A stretch of DNA of 16,497 nt from CAZMHJ01 sp964566075 (GCA_964566075.1 CAZMHJ010000021.1:1-16497), one strand, 5' to 3'; shown: positions 1-7,786, counted from the first letter of the stretch. Notes: generated by a model from the sequence alone, not told the origin. Program-made: numbers and translations.

Positions 1-1
1 A

Positions 2-265
2 AACGAAGAAATACCAGAAGATTTGAAAGATATTGAGGAGTATGTCAAAATACTATTATTCAAAGCAGAAGAGCTCTATAACAGTTTTGACGCCAACGAG
101 CGGCTGAGGGAGCTTAAGGATTTAATCACCAAACTAACAACAAAATATCAAAAGGAACAAAAACAAGAATTAACAGAGGCGATTCGTGCAGCTGAAGCAG
201 CAGGAGATGAGGCTTTGGTTGCTAACCTCTTAGACCAATTCAATGGCTTATTAAGAAAGGAATAA
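2..265 (+). CDS. dnaG: DNA primase DnaG, C-terminal end (5'-truncated by window edge)
   Basis: The frame is open from base 2 with no stop upstream, so this is the tail of a larger gene and not an 80-residue protein starting at the TTG at 23. The roughly 87 visible residues are helical and charged: an ERLRELKDL segment, then a Lys/Gln/Glu-rich stretch, then LTEAIRAAEAAGDE and a LL-x-QFN-x-LL ending. This resembles the C-terminal helicase-interaction tail of bacterial primases. The gene lies directly before the primary sigma factor, as in the classical dnaG-rpoD arrangement. Primase makes RNA primers for lagging-strand synthesis. None of the zinc-finger or TOPRIM catalytic parts are in the window, so the call rests on this tail and on gene order. 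Confidence 0.72.
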   Translation, partial: NEEIPEDLKDIEEYVKILLFKAEELYNSFDANERLRELKDLITKLTTKYQKEQKQELTEAIRAAEAAGDEALVANLLDQFNGLLRKE

Positions 266-272
266 TATTCTC

Positions 273-1382
273 GTGGCAGATGATGAACAAGTAGTCGATT
301 TACAGGCGGCTAAAGCCAAGCTTTTAGAACAAGCAAAAAAAGACGGCAAGATAGAGCAGAAAGAAATTTTTAAGGTTATTGCTGATACACCAGAAAACCT
401 TGATGTATTAGATGCGCTTTATGCAGAATTAACCGAAGCTGGCGCAGAACTAGTAGTTGCAGAAGAGCCAGCTGCAGAAGATTTTAGTGACGAGTGGGTA
501 GCTGAAGACGATGAAGAAATCTTTATTGATCAAAGTGCGTACCTAGATGACGTAGCCGATGATTCGGTACGCCTCTACTTACGTGAAATCGGTAAAATTC
601 CACTGCTAACAGCAGAAGAAGAACTAACGCTTGCGCACAAAGTGGTGGCGGGTGATAAGCGCGCTAAAGACAAGATGGCAGAAGCAAACATGCGTTTGGT
701 CGTTTCGATTGCAAAGCGTTATGTTGGCCGTGGCCTAGATCTTTTGGACCTTATCCAAGAAGGTAACACCGGTTTACTCCGTGCTGTAGAAAAATTTGAC
801 CCAGACAAGGGTTTTAAATTTAGTACCTATGCAACCTGGTGGATTCGCCAAGCAATTACCCGTGCGATTGCTGACCAAGCCCGCACAATCCGTATTCCGG
901 TGCACATGGTTGAAACCATAAATAAGTTACTCAGAACTCAGCGTCGTTTAACACAAGAGCTTAACCGCGAACCAACCAACGAAGAAATCGCCAAAGAAAT
1001 GGATATCGAAGTTGAAAAGGTTGAGCACATCATGAAGATTAAGCAGGATATTCATAGTCTTGACCAGAGTGTGCGTGATGACGAAGAAGACAGTGTACTC
1101 GGTGACTTTGTTGAAGACGAAGACACTATTACGCCTGAAGAATCAGCCACCAACCAGCTGTTAAAAGAGCAGGTTAAGGATCTACTAGGTAGCTTAAGCG
1201 AGCGTGAACAAAAAATTATTCGCTTACGTTTTGGCCTTGAAGATGGCAAGAGCCATACTCTCGAAGAAGTTGGTCAAGAATTTAGTGTTACTCGTGAGCG
1301 TATTCGCCAAATCGAAGCGAAAGCGCTCGCCAAACTTCGTAAGCATAAAGACAGCAAAAAACTGTTAGATTACATTCGGTAG
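273..1382 (+). CDS. rpoD: Primary (housekeeping) RNA polymerase sigma factor, sigma70/RpoD
   Basis: This 369-residue group 1 sigma factor directs RNA polymerase to -10/-35 promoters. The start is the GTG at 273, seven bases after the dnaG stop, with AAAGG at 256-260 as a somewhat distant ribosome site. In order, residues 1-60 form a helical region 1.1-like domain and 60-95 an acidic linker. Region 1.2 follows (SVRLYLREIGKIPLL, 98-112), then region 2 (NMRLVVSIAKRYVGRG at 139-154; FSTYATWWIRQAITRAI at 183-199, the -10 recognition and melting segment). Region 3 runs from about 205 to 262. Region 4 has the -35 helix-turn-helix (VTRERIRQIEAKALAKLRKH, 339-358). All core segments are intact. The sequence is closer to the CPR/Firmicutes/Chloroflexi style than to actinobacterial SigA. 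The TTGACA/TATACT promoters found in this window match such a factor. Confidence 0.97.
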   Translation: MADDEQVVDLQAAKAKLLEQAKKDGKIEQKEIFKVIADTPENLDVLDALYAELTEAGAELVVAEEPAAEDFSDEWVAEDDEEIFIDQSAYLDDVADDSVRLYLREIGKIPLLTAEEELTLAHKVVAGDKRAKDKMAEANMRLVVSIAKRYVGRGLDLLDLIQEGNTGLLRAVEKFDPDKGFKFSTYATWWIRQAITRAIADQARTIRIPVHMVETINKLLRTQRRLTQELNREPTNEEIAKEMDIEVEKVEHIMKIKQDIHSLDQSVRDDEEDSVLGDFVEDEDTITPEESATNQLLKEQVKDLLGSLSEREQKIIRLRFGLEDGKSHTLEEVGQEFSVTRERIRQIEAKALAKLRKHKDSKKLLDYIR

Positions 1383-1390
1383 GGGACGTA

Positions 1391-1948
1391 ATGATTATTG
1401 GAATTTCGGGGTCATTCAGTAGCGGTAAAGATACACTCGCAAAGCACTTAAACGAAGTATATGGGTTTATGGGTGTCAACACAGGCGATATTGTACGCGA
1501 AATTGCACAAGTAGAACGGGGTTCGATTGAACGTCCGGTGCTACAAGAAGTCGCTGATGAACTTCGACATAAATATGGCGGAGGTGTGCTTGTCGAGCGT
1601 GCACTCGATCGCTACCACAACAGTATCCGTAACTATCCTGGGTGTTCTATCGTTGGGCTAAGAAGCCTAGGTGAGGCAAAAGCCATAAAGGAGCAGGGCG
1701 GTACGCTCGTATTTGTAGATGCGCCTATTGAAATCCGTTACGAGCGTATGATTGCTAGAGCGCGTGACGATGAAAAAGTGATAACGCTTGAAGAATTCCG
1801 ACAACGCGAAGAAGCCGAGCTATCAAGTGGCTCAAGCGATGCCGATTTCAACTTACTCGAAATTGAAAAACTTGCCGATGTAAAGCTGGTAAACGATACT
1901 ACGGCCGAGGCATTTTTAAGGCAAGCCGATAGTGTCTTGTTTTCGTAG
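1391..1948 (+). CDS. Small P-loop kinase (nucleotide or dephospho-CoA kinase-like)
   Basis: This 185-residue soluble protein has a Walker A loop at the very N-terminus (GSFSSGKDT, residues 7-15) in the layout of adenylate, cytidylate and dephospho-CoA kinases. A hydrophobic strand with an aspartate (TLVFVDAP, about 104-111) and an Arg-rich lid-like segment (RYERMIARARDD, about 116-127) follow. The ATG lies 8 bases after the rpoD stop with AGGGG at 1381-1385 as ribosome site, so it is co-transcribed with rpoD. The family phosphorylates a small nucleotide-type substrate using ATP. The exact substrate cannot be read from the sequence: dephospho-CoA kinase, (d)NMP kinase and an uncharacterised AAA kinase are all possible. 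It separates rpoD from the carotenoid genes. Confidence 0.7.
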   Translation: MIIGISGSFSSGKDTLAKHLNEVYGFMGVNTGDIVREIAQVERGSIERPVLQEVADELRHKYGGGVLVERALDRYHNSIRNYPGCSIVGLRSLGEAKAIKEQGGTLVFVDAPIEIRYERMIARARDDEKVITLEEFRQREEAELSSGSSDADFNLLEIEKLADVKLVNDTTAEAFLRQADSVLFS

Positions 1949-1971
1949 TTAAAACTCATTAAGGTAGGTCT

Positions 1972-3084
1972 ATGGCAAAAAACAACAGTATTGTAGCAAG
2001 CAAAGACACACAAGCCTTTAGTGCGTCACTACAGGTGTATCGAAATAGAATCGATAGTGCACTTACAGAATATGTGCAAGAACTCGAATCACATACATCT
2101 GAGCAGTTTGGCGGCTATCCACTTGAGACAGTGAAAGCATTTACTGATGTATTAAGTCGCGGAGGTAAGCGTATTCGTGGATCTCTCGCGATTGCAGCCT
2201 ACGAAATGTTTGGCGGAACAGATGAGCACATGATTACTGCCGCCGCCAGCGCACTTGAGATTTTGAATACCTATATCTTGATTGCGGATGATATACAGGA
2301 TCGCTCGCATACACGCCGAGGTGGCAAGACGGCACACATTATTCTGAAGGAATATCACGAACAGAATTATTTATATGGTGATTCTCAGCACTTTGGTGAG
2401 TCTATTGCAATCAACGCATTTTTGATCGCTCAACACTATGCCATGAACATCCTCGCCAATCTCAACGCACCTGCAGAACGTAAAATTAAAGCAATTGATA
2501 ACGTAAATAGGTGCTTTATTGCAACTGCACACGGCCAAACGCTTGATATTTTCAATGAAGTGGTAGCCTGTGTTGGACAAGAAGATGTTGATAACGTACT
2601 TGAATGGAAAACCGCTTACTATACCTTCATTAACCCGTTGCAGTTGGGTGCAATTTTGGCTGGTGCTTCGGAGTCTGATATTGCTCAACTTGCAGATTAC
2701 GGTCTGCATGCTGGCCGTGCATTTCAGATTACTGACGACGTGATAGGAGTGTTTGGCGATGAAGCTGTCAGTGGCAAGAGTAGTATGGATGATATTCGCG
2801 AAGGTAAAAGGACAACCCTAGTTGTTTATGCCATTGGCAATGCACAAAAAGCAGACGCCATGTTTTTGAATCAGTGTCTCGGAAAGCAAAAGCTTACAAT
2901 GGCCGAATTTAGGCAATGTAAACAGATAATCATTGATAGCGGTGCACTTGAGTATGCCCAAAATCAAGCACGTAAATCAGCAGATATGGCCAAAAAAATT
3001 ATCGTAAAAAATACAAACTGGCCAAAAAACTCTCAACAGTTTCTGCAGGACCTCGTACAATATATAACAGAACGTAAATCATAG
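1972..3084 (+). CDS. crtE: Polyprenyl (probably geranylgeranyl) diphosphate synthase
   Basis: A trans-isoprenyl diphosphate synthase of 370 residues, which condenses isopentenyl diphosphate onto an allylic diphosphate. The first aspartate-rich motif is DDIQD (106-110), preceded by GGKRIRG (64-70) and followed by the Arg pair in HTRRG (113-117). The second is DDVIG (255-259), a DDxxG variant of the usual DDxxD. Lys/Arg residues near GKSSMDDIREGKRT (268-281) complete the diphosphate site. The two-residue spacing in DDxxD and the aromatic Tyr101 five residues before it argue for a GGPP-type and not a bacterial type II farnesyl synthase. The start is the ATG at 1972 after AAGG at 1961-1964. It is the first gene of the crtE-I-B-Y set, so a role in supplying phytoene synthase is likely. 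It could also serve undecaprenyl or quinone prenyl chains. Confidence 0.85.
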   Translation: MAKNNSIVASKDTQAFSASLQVYRNRIDSALTEYVQELESHTSEQFGGYPLETVKAFTDVLSRGGKRIRGSLAIAAYEMFGGTDEHMITAAASALEILNTYILIADDIQDRSHTRRGGKTAHIILKEYHEQNYLYGDSQHFGESIAINAFLIAQHYAMNILANLNAPAERKIKAIDNVNRCFIATAHGQTLDIFNEVVACVGQEDVDNVLEWKTAYYTFINPLQLGAILAGASESDIAQLADYGLHAGRAFQITDDVIGVFGDEAVSGKSSMDDIREGKRTTLVVYAIGNAQKADAMFLNQCLGKQKLTMAEFRQCKQIIIDSGALEYAQNQARKSADMAKKIIVKNTNWPKNSQQFLQDLVQYITERKS

Positions 3085-3095
3085 GAAAAACGCGG

Positions 3096-4592
3096 TTGAA
3101 AAAGAAGATTGTAATAATCGGTGCTGGTTTTGGCGGTCTGAGTGCGGCTGCTTATTTGGCGCGCGATGGTCACGAGGTACTGGTTTTAGAAAAAAACAGC
3201 CAGCCTGGAGGGCGCGCGATGGTAGCAAAAGAAAAAGGTTTTACTTTTGACTTAGGCCCGAGCTGGTACATGATGCCAGATGTGTTTGATGATTTTTTTG
3301 CCGACTTTGGTAAAAAAACGAGCGATTTTTATGAGCTAAAAAAACTTACACCATCGTATCGAGTCTACAATACGACGACACACCATGATATTAAATCAAC
3401 CGACGAGGGTGGGCTGGCCTTGTTTGATCAAATTGAACCAGGTTCGGCTGAAAAAATAAAAAAGCTGCTCAAAAAAACTGAAAAAGAATACAACACCGTC
3501 CGCAGGCATTTACTCGAAAAGGATTATACAAAAGCAACTGATTTATTAAATCCAAAAGCGGTCCGGTTGGTGAGTAACCCTGCTCTTATAGGTTCGTACC
3601 ATAACCGAATCAAACAAGCTGTAAAAGACCCAGAGCTACAAAAAATTCTCGAATTTATGGTGGTCTTTATGGGGGGTAGCCCCGAAAATATCCCTGCGGT
3701 CTACAGTTTGTTGTCACATGTCGATTTAAATCTTGGTATCTGGTATCCAATGGGTGGTTTTGGTGCAGTCGTCAAAGCGTTTGAAAAGCTCGCTAAAAAA
3801 CAAGGTGCAAAATTTAGATACAACGCCGAAGTAACCAAGATTGTCACAAAAGGTAAGCGCACTTTGGGTGTATTTGTGGGCGAAGATTATATTCCAGCAG
3901 ATATTGTGATTGCCAATGCCGATTACCACCACACAGAAACAAAACTACTAGACGATAGGCATCGCACGTATCACGAGCGGTATTGGCGCCGTAAAACCAT
4001 GTCACCATCAGGCCTGCTCATTTATTTAGGAGTTAAAAAGCAAGTGCCGGGTCTACTCCATCACACTATGTTTTTTGATGCCGATTGGCATGGCCACTTT
4101 AACCAAGTATTCAAAGAAAAAGGGTGGGTATCACGCCCCCTATTTTACGTTGGCACACCTAGTAAATCTGACTCTAAAGTTGCACCCAAAAACAAAGAAA
4201 ATATCGTCATTTTAGTACCAATCGCAAGCGGCGTTAAAGTTGACGATGCCCACCGCAAGGAACTCGTTGAATCAGTCATCGCGCGTATGGAGGCTCGACT
4301 TGGCGTGCCTTTTGCGAAGGATATTACGGTAAAGCAAGTTCGTGACATCGAATATTTTGAAGACACATTCAATGCCTATAAAGGTAACGCGTTTGGGTTA
4401 GCACATACACTAACGCAAACGGCAATGTTACGTCCACGTATGCAAAGTAGTAAGGTAAAAAATCTATTCTTTGTTGGGCAATATACAAACCCCGGCACGG
4501 GCGTGCCAATCGTCGTACTTTCTGGTAAGGTGGTAGCAAACTTAGTTAATAACACCATCGAGCATGAAGATAGACGAAGCAACCATCTTTAA
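3096..4592 (+). CDS. crtI: Phytoene desaturase (carotenoid desaturase)
   Basis: A 498-residue FAD-dependent desaturase of normal CrtI length, converting phytoene stepwise into neurosporene or lycopene at the membrane. The N-terminal dinucleotide fold is plain: KIVIIGAGFGGLSAAAYLA (4-22), then an acidic strand end (LEK) and GGRA (38-41). The C-terminal CrtI signature, FFVGQYTNPGTGVP (about 457-470) followed by VLSGKVVANL, is intact. The start is the TTG at 3096, 11 bases after the crtE stop, with AGGA at 3083-3086 as ribosome site; the Rossmann strand begins right after it. The 3' end overlaps crtB by 29 bases, so the two proteins are probably made together. The number of desaturation steps cannot be inferred. 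A diapophytoene (C30) enzyme is less likely given the GGPP-type synthase and the lycopene cyclase. Confidence 0.93.
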   Translation: MKKKIVIIGAGFGGLSAAAYLARDGHEVLVLEKNSQPGGRAMVAKEKGFTFDLGPSWYMMPDVFDDFFADFGKKTSDFYELKKLTPSYRVYNTTTHHDIKSTDEGGLALFDQIEPGSAEKIKKLLKKTEKEYNTVRRHLLEKDYTKATDLLNPKAVRLVSNPALIGSYHNRIKQAVKDPELQKILEFMVVFMGGSPENIPAVYSLLSHVDLNLGIWYPMGGFGAVVKAFEKLAKKQGAKFRYNAEVTKIVTKGKRTLGVFVGEDYIPADIVIANADYHHTETKLLDDRHRTYHERYWRRKTMSPSGLLIYLGVKKQVPGLLHHTMFFDADWHGHFNQVFKEKGWVSRPLFYVGTPSKSDSKVAPKNKENIVILVPIASGVKVDDAHRKELVESVIARMEARLGVPFAKDITVKQVRDIEYFEDTFNAYKGNAFGLAHTLTQTAMLRPRMQSSKVKNLFFVGQYTNPGTGVPIVVLSGKVVANLVNNTIEHEDRRSNHL

Positions 4593-5406
4593 ACAGGGCA
4601 GTACCACTTACTACTGGAGTAGTACATTTTTTCCGCCAGCAACACGGGCAGATGTCTATAAGCTATATAGTTTTGTGCGGATTGCAGACAACTTTGTTGA
4701 CACCATACCAGCTGACGTAAAAAGTTTCGAAAAATTAGAAAAAACCTGGCAAAAACTTCAAGCGGGTAAAAAGGTACCTGGCAACCAAGATGATGTTATC
4801 GCACGTGTTTGTCAAAACATGCACGAAGTTTCTTCGAAGTACGATTTTGATTCCTCGTGGGTCGATGCTTTTTTATCATCAATGCGTATGGATATAAAGG
4901 GCCATACATATAAGACACTCGATGATACGCTTGCGTACATTTACGGCTCAGCTGAAGTTATAGGGCTTATGATGGCAAAAATTATCGGTGTGCCAGAGAC
5001 GGCGTATGAATACGCAAAATTCCAGGGCAGGGCAATGCAATACATTAATTTTTTGCGTGATATTGCTGAGGACATTGAGCTTGGACGCTGTTACTTTGCA
5101 AAATCAGAACTAAAAAAATATGGGCTTTCTAATTTGTCTGAAGCTGAGGCATACAAACGACCAGCAGCATACCGAGAATTTATGGAAGCGCAACTAGCGT
5201 ATTATCATCAGTGGCAGTCTGAGGCGAATAAAGGCTTTACTGCTATCCCGCGAAAACAACGAGTTGCCCTACGAACTGCAGTTGATATGTATAATTGGAC
5301 AGCCGAACAGCTTGCTAAAAACCCCTATGTGGTGTTTGATAAAAAGGTAAAGCCAAATAAGTATCGAGTGGTGGCTCGTGCAATCAGGAGGACTCTTCGT
5401 GCATAG
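4564..5406 (+). CDS. crtB: Phytoene synthase
   Basis: A 280-residue squalene/phytoene synthase that joins two GGPP molecules head to head into phytoene. The N-terminus has the family look: KQGSTTYYWSSTFFPP (10-25), then R-x-DVYKLYSFVRIAD. The first DxxxD motif is DNFVD (42-46) and the second is DIAED (166-170) inside NFLRDIAEDIELGR, both intact for Mg-diphosphate binding. The ATG at 4564 lies within the crtI coding end (29-base overlap) and has no clear Shine-Dalgarno, so translation is probably coupled to crtI. At its 3' end the lycopene cyclase starts inside the last codons. The GGPP synthase and desaturase neighbours favour phytoene over squalene or dehydrosqualene. Confidence 0.94.
   Translation: MKIDEATIFKQGSTTYYWSSTFFPPATRADVYKLYSFVRIADNFVDTIPADVKSFEKLEKTWQKLQAGKKVPGNQDDVIARVCQNMHEVSSKYDFDSSWVDAFLSSMRMDIKGHTYKTLDDTLAYIYGSAEVIGLMMAKIIGVPETAYEYAKFQGRAMQYINFLRDIAEDIELGRCYFAKSELKKYGLSNLSEAEAYKRPAAYREFMEAQLAYYHQWQSEANKGFTAIPRKQRVALRTAVDMYNWTAEQLAKNPYVVFDKKVKPNKYRVVARAIRRTLRA
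5386..5391 (+). promoter_or_regulatory. Ribosome binding site fixing the lycopene cyclase start
   Basis: A perfect AGGAGG lies inside the end of crtB, 7 bases before a GTG at 5399. It supports GTG 5399 over the in-frame ATG at 5378, which lies upstream of this site and adds 7 unneeded residues. Confidence 0.85.
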
Positions 5407-6076
5407 CTATTATTACCTACTATTTAACTTACTTGTCTTTGTACCGGTACTTATACTCAGTTTTGTTACAGATGTAAAACCGCATCGTCATCTTAAGGCG
5501 CTTTTGGGCGCCTTTTTGATTGTATGTGTGCCATTTATACTGTGGGATGCATGGGCTGTACACGCAGGACATTGGGGATTTAACAGTAACTATGTGCTCG
5601 AGCCCCGGTTTATTAACTTAGCACTCGAAGAAATTCTCTTTTTCATAACCGTGCCATTCGCCATGATTTATGTATGGGGTGTGGTCCGTAAGTTTGTTGA
5701 TAATGTACAAATCAGAACTTGGATCCCACTTGCGCTACTCAGTCTAGCTGCTGGTGCTGCTGGGGCGCTTTTAGTCTGGTATTGGGATAGGGGATATACC
5801 GTTGCCGCCATGGTAGCAACGCTTATTGCGGTTGTTGTCGTTGGCTGTTCGAATCTCGTTTTTACGCTGCGTTTTTGGGTGTTTCAGATTGCACTTTTGT
5901 TACTGTTCTTGATAGCAAATTGGGTGCTTACCGATTTACCAATTATTTTGTATAGCAACGCCGAAATTATTGGTACAAAAGTACTTTCGATTCCACTCGA
6001 AGATTTCTTCTTTAATTTTGCACTAATCAATTTGTTTTTGATTACGTTTAACTGGCTCGATAATCGTTTGAAATAA
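5399..6076 (+). CDS. Lycopene cyclase, fused CrtYc-CrtYd membrane type
   Basis: A polytopic membrane protein of 225 residues with about seven hydrophobic segments, belonging to the lycopene cyclase domain family. Actinobacteria usually make it as two small subunits (CrtYc and CrtYd), while archaea and fungi have it fused. Here both halves are in one chain: the first conserved acidic motif is NLALEEILFFITVPF (about 73-87), the second IPLEDFFFNFAL (about 198-209). It would cyclise the ends of lycopene to gamma- or beta-carotene. The GTG start follows a perfect AGGAGG and overlaps the crtB stop by 8 bases. It is the last gene of the carotenoid set; the next gene has its own promoter. Whether one or both ends are cyclised, and beta versus epsilon rings, cannot be read from sequence. 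Confidence 0.88.
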   Translation: MHSYYYLLFNLLVFVPVLILSFVTDVKPHRHLKALLGAFLIVCVPFILWDAWAVHAGHWGFNSNYVLEPRFINLALEEILFFITVPFAMIYVWGVVRKFVDNVQIRTWIPLALLSLAAGAAGALLVWYWDRGYTVAAMVATLIAVVVVGCSNLVFTLRFWVFQIALLLLFLIANWVLTDLPIILYSNAEIIGTKVLSIPLEDFFFNFALINLFLITFNWLDNRLK

Positions 6077-6090
6077 TAAGCATAATCTTG

Positions 6091-6120
6091 TTGACAGTAG
6101 TGCGAATTCAACGCTATAGT
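6091..6120 (+). promoter_or_regulatory. Sigma70-type promoter of the PG_binding_4 gene
   Basis: A perfect -35 TTGACA (6091-6096), an 18-base spacer and a -10 TATAGT (6115-6120) lie in the roughly 110-base gap after the lycopene cyclase. This predicts a 5' UTR of about 60 bases with AAGGGA at 6175-6180 before the GTG start. Confidence 0.8.
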
Positions 6121-6186
6121 ATAAGCATAACAAGCTAAAATAAAGCTCGTACCAAAAAAGAGATAAAAAGTTAAAAGGGAAACAAC

Positions 6187-7410
6187 GTGGACTATGATTT
6201 TCGACGTCCACGATATCGCACGCAGGTAGCACAGCCTCTCGCACCGGCTTTAGCTACTAATAGTGGGTCCGCGCCCACAATGCACGCGATGTCGCAAGGG
6301 ACAGCTCCGCAGGCTGTGCCAGCTACTGCACAGGTAGTAGCAGCGCCAGTGTCGGAACCAAAAAAACTCGATTTTGCTAGTGGGGCAAAAGCCTATAAGC
6401 GCAAAGTAATGACGCAGAGTGTTACGCATGCGCTGGCTATTTGCGTCTACATTATGACCGGTGTCGCTATTTTACTAGCGGCAGGTGGTCTGTATGTTAA
6501 TCATAAATACGCTAATAGAGCGTTGCCGTTTTCGTATGTTGGCGCAATTTCGGTAGGCGGTCTCAGCGAAGCCGAGGTTAAAAAAGCCCTTGATTACAGA
6601 ATAAGCCAACTAGATATAACGCTCACAGACGGTGGGTTAGTGCGTAAGGTGCCACTTACTAGGTTTGCTGTTACATTTGATACCGGTAAAGTTGCCTACG
6701 ATGCAACACACAGAAAATTTAACCCATTTGCTTACTTAAACCAACGTCGCTATGATGTGCCAGTGACCGTGAACGAGCGACAAGTCGATGGCTACGTTAC
6801 GACGACGATTAACAGTAGTAAAACAGCCTCAGAAGACGCAAAACTCATAGTTGATAAAAAGAAATTAAAGATACAGCCCGAAACACAAGGTTTTCGTACC
6901 AACTCACAATTTGTATATGACCGATTATTAGTTGCGCTCACCACATTGTCGCAACCTAACATTAACGTTAATACCGTAACACTTAAACCAAATGTGTACG
7001 CAACAGATCTTGAGGATGATTTAGCACGAGCAAACACACTGCTCAATACAGATGTTGCACTTCAGTACGGTAAAACGGTCATAAAACCCAAGTACGAAGA
7101 GAAACTCGCTTGGCTTACTGTCGAAGCAAGAGCAGGTTCTGATGATGTTAACCTGTCGTTTTCTCCAGTTCTTATTAGGCAATACGTGGTTACGCAAGCA
7201 AACAAGTTCCAAGCAAGTACCAATACGCCAACTGGTGTGGATAGCGCACAAATGATAGCAACAACTCAAAAGGGTACGGTAATTGATAATATTGATGACG
7301 CAACTCGTGGACTTGTAACGGCACTTAACAGTGGTAAAACAATCAATCAACCGCTTACGAGTAAAATCGGAACCTATAATAAAATCATCACTGCCAGCAC
7401 ACAACAATAA
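6187..7410 (+). CDS. Membrane-anchored protein with PG_binding_4-like repeats, no catalytic domain
   Basis: A 407-residue single-pass membrane protein. Residues 1-60 are basic then Ala/Pro/Ser-rich and presumably cytoplasmic. One transmembrane helix spans about 80-104. The remainder is predicted outside the cell. Just after the helix comes SYVGAISVGGLSEAEVKKAL (117-136), the hallmark start of PG_binding_4 domains seen in VanW and L,D-transpeptidase-type proteins. A second similar unit sits near 270-345 (LARANTLLNTDVAL ... KLAWLTVEA). Family relatives usually end in a VanW or YkuD catalytic domain; here the chain ends soon after the second unit. A structural or scaffolding role at the cell wall is therefore inferred. 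The GTG start follows AAGGGA and a dedicated promoter. Confidence 0.68.
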   Translation: MDYDFRRPRYRTQVAQPLAPALATNSGSAPTMHAMSQGTAPQAVPATAQVVAAPVSEPKKLDFASGAKAYKRKVMTQSVTHALAICVYIMTGVAILLAAGGLYVNHKYANRALPFSYVGAISVGGLSEAEVKKALDYRISQLDITLTDGGLVRKVPLTRFAVTFDTGKVAYDATHRKFNPFAYLNQRRYDVPVTVNERQVDGYVTTTINSSKTASEDAKLIVDKKKLKIQPETQGFRTNSQFVYDRLLVALTTLSQPNINVNTVTLKPNVYATDLEDDLARANTLLNTDVALQYGKTVIKPKYEEKLAWLTVEARAGSDDVNLSFSPVLIRQYVVTQANKFQASTNTPTGVDSAQMIATTQKGTVIDNIDDATRGLVTALNSGKTINQPLTSKIGTYNKIITASTQQ

Positions 7411-7458
7411 GCTTATGCTTGCAAAACAGGGGTAAATTTGACACAGTAGTGCCTGATT

Positions 7459-7782
7459 ATGAGTGCAGAAGCATACGAGGAAGACCATAAGAGAAATAGT
7501 TCACCATCGCATCGCCTAAGCTTTGTCTATACGGACGATAGCTGGATGAATGATGCCAAATGTCGAGAGCACGATCCTGAAATTTTCTTTCCTGAAAAGC
7601 AATCCGAACAAGCGCTTCGACTGGCTAAAACTATTTGCATGCAATGTGATGTAAGGATTGAGTGCGCTGACTATGCGCTTGAAACGGCAACACCGTTTGG
7701 TGTTTGGGGTGGCCTCAGCGAAGAAGAGCGTCGTAGAATCCTTAGACGGCGTTATACGAGTAATAGAAACAACCCGCTTTAG
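7459..7782 (+). CDS. WhiB-family iron-sulfur transcriptional regulator
   Basis: A 107-residue protein with the full WhiB signature: four cysteines at 35, 60, 63 and 69 (C-x24-C-x2-C-x5-C), WMNDAKC at the start of the domain, EIFFPEK, then YAL and the G(V/I)WGG turn (GVWGG, 81-85). A basic C-terminal tail (RRRILRRR) could contact DNA. WhiB proteins bind a [4Fe-4S] cluster and work with the primary sigma factor at promoters, often in redox or cell-division control. The family is characteristic of Actinobacteria and their phages, so its presence with a CPR-like sigma factor is notable. The ATG at 7459 lacks a clear Shine-Dalgarno. A TTGACA at 7438-7443 is too close to the ATG to serve as a normal -35. 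The true start and promoter are uncertain. Confidence 0.93.
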   Translation: MSAEAYEEDHKRNSSPSHRLSFVYTDDSWMNDAKCREHDPEIFFPEKQSEQALRLAKTICMQCDVRIECADYALETATPFGVWGGLSEEERRRILRRRYTSNRNNPL

Positions 7783-7786
7783 GTTA

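Noticed and set aside
5378..5398. ATG 5378 as the start of lycopene cyclase
   Set aside because: It lies upstream of the perfect AGGAGG, adds seven residues outside the first membrane segment and has no ribosome site of its own.
7438..7460. TTGACA at 7438 with GATTAT as a whiB promoter
   Set aside because: The spacer is only about 11 bases and the -10 would overlap the ATG. The site may be coincidental.
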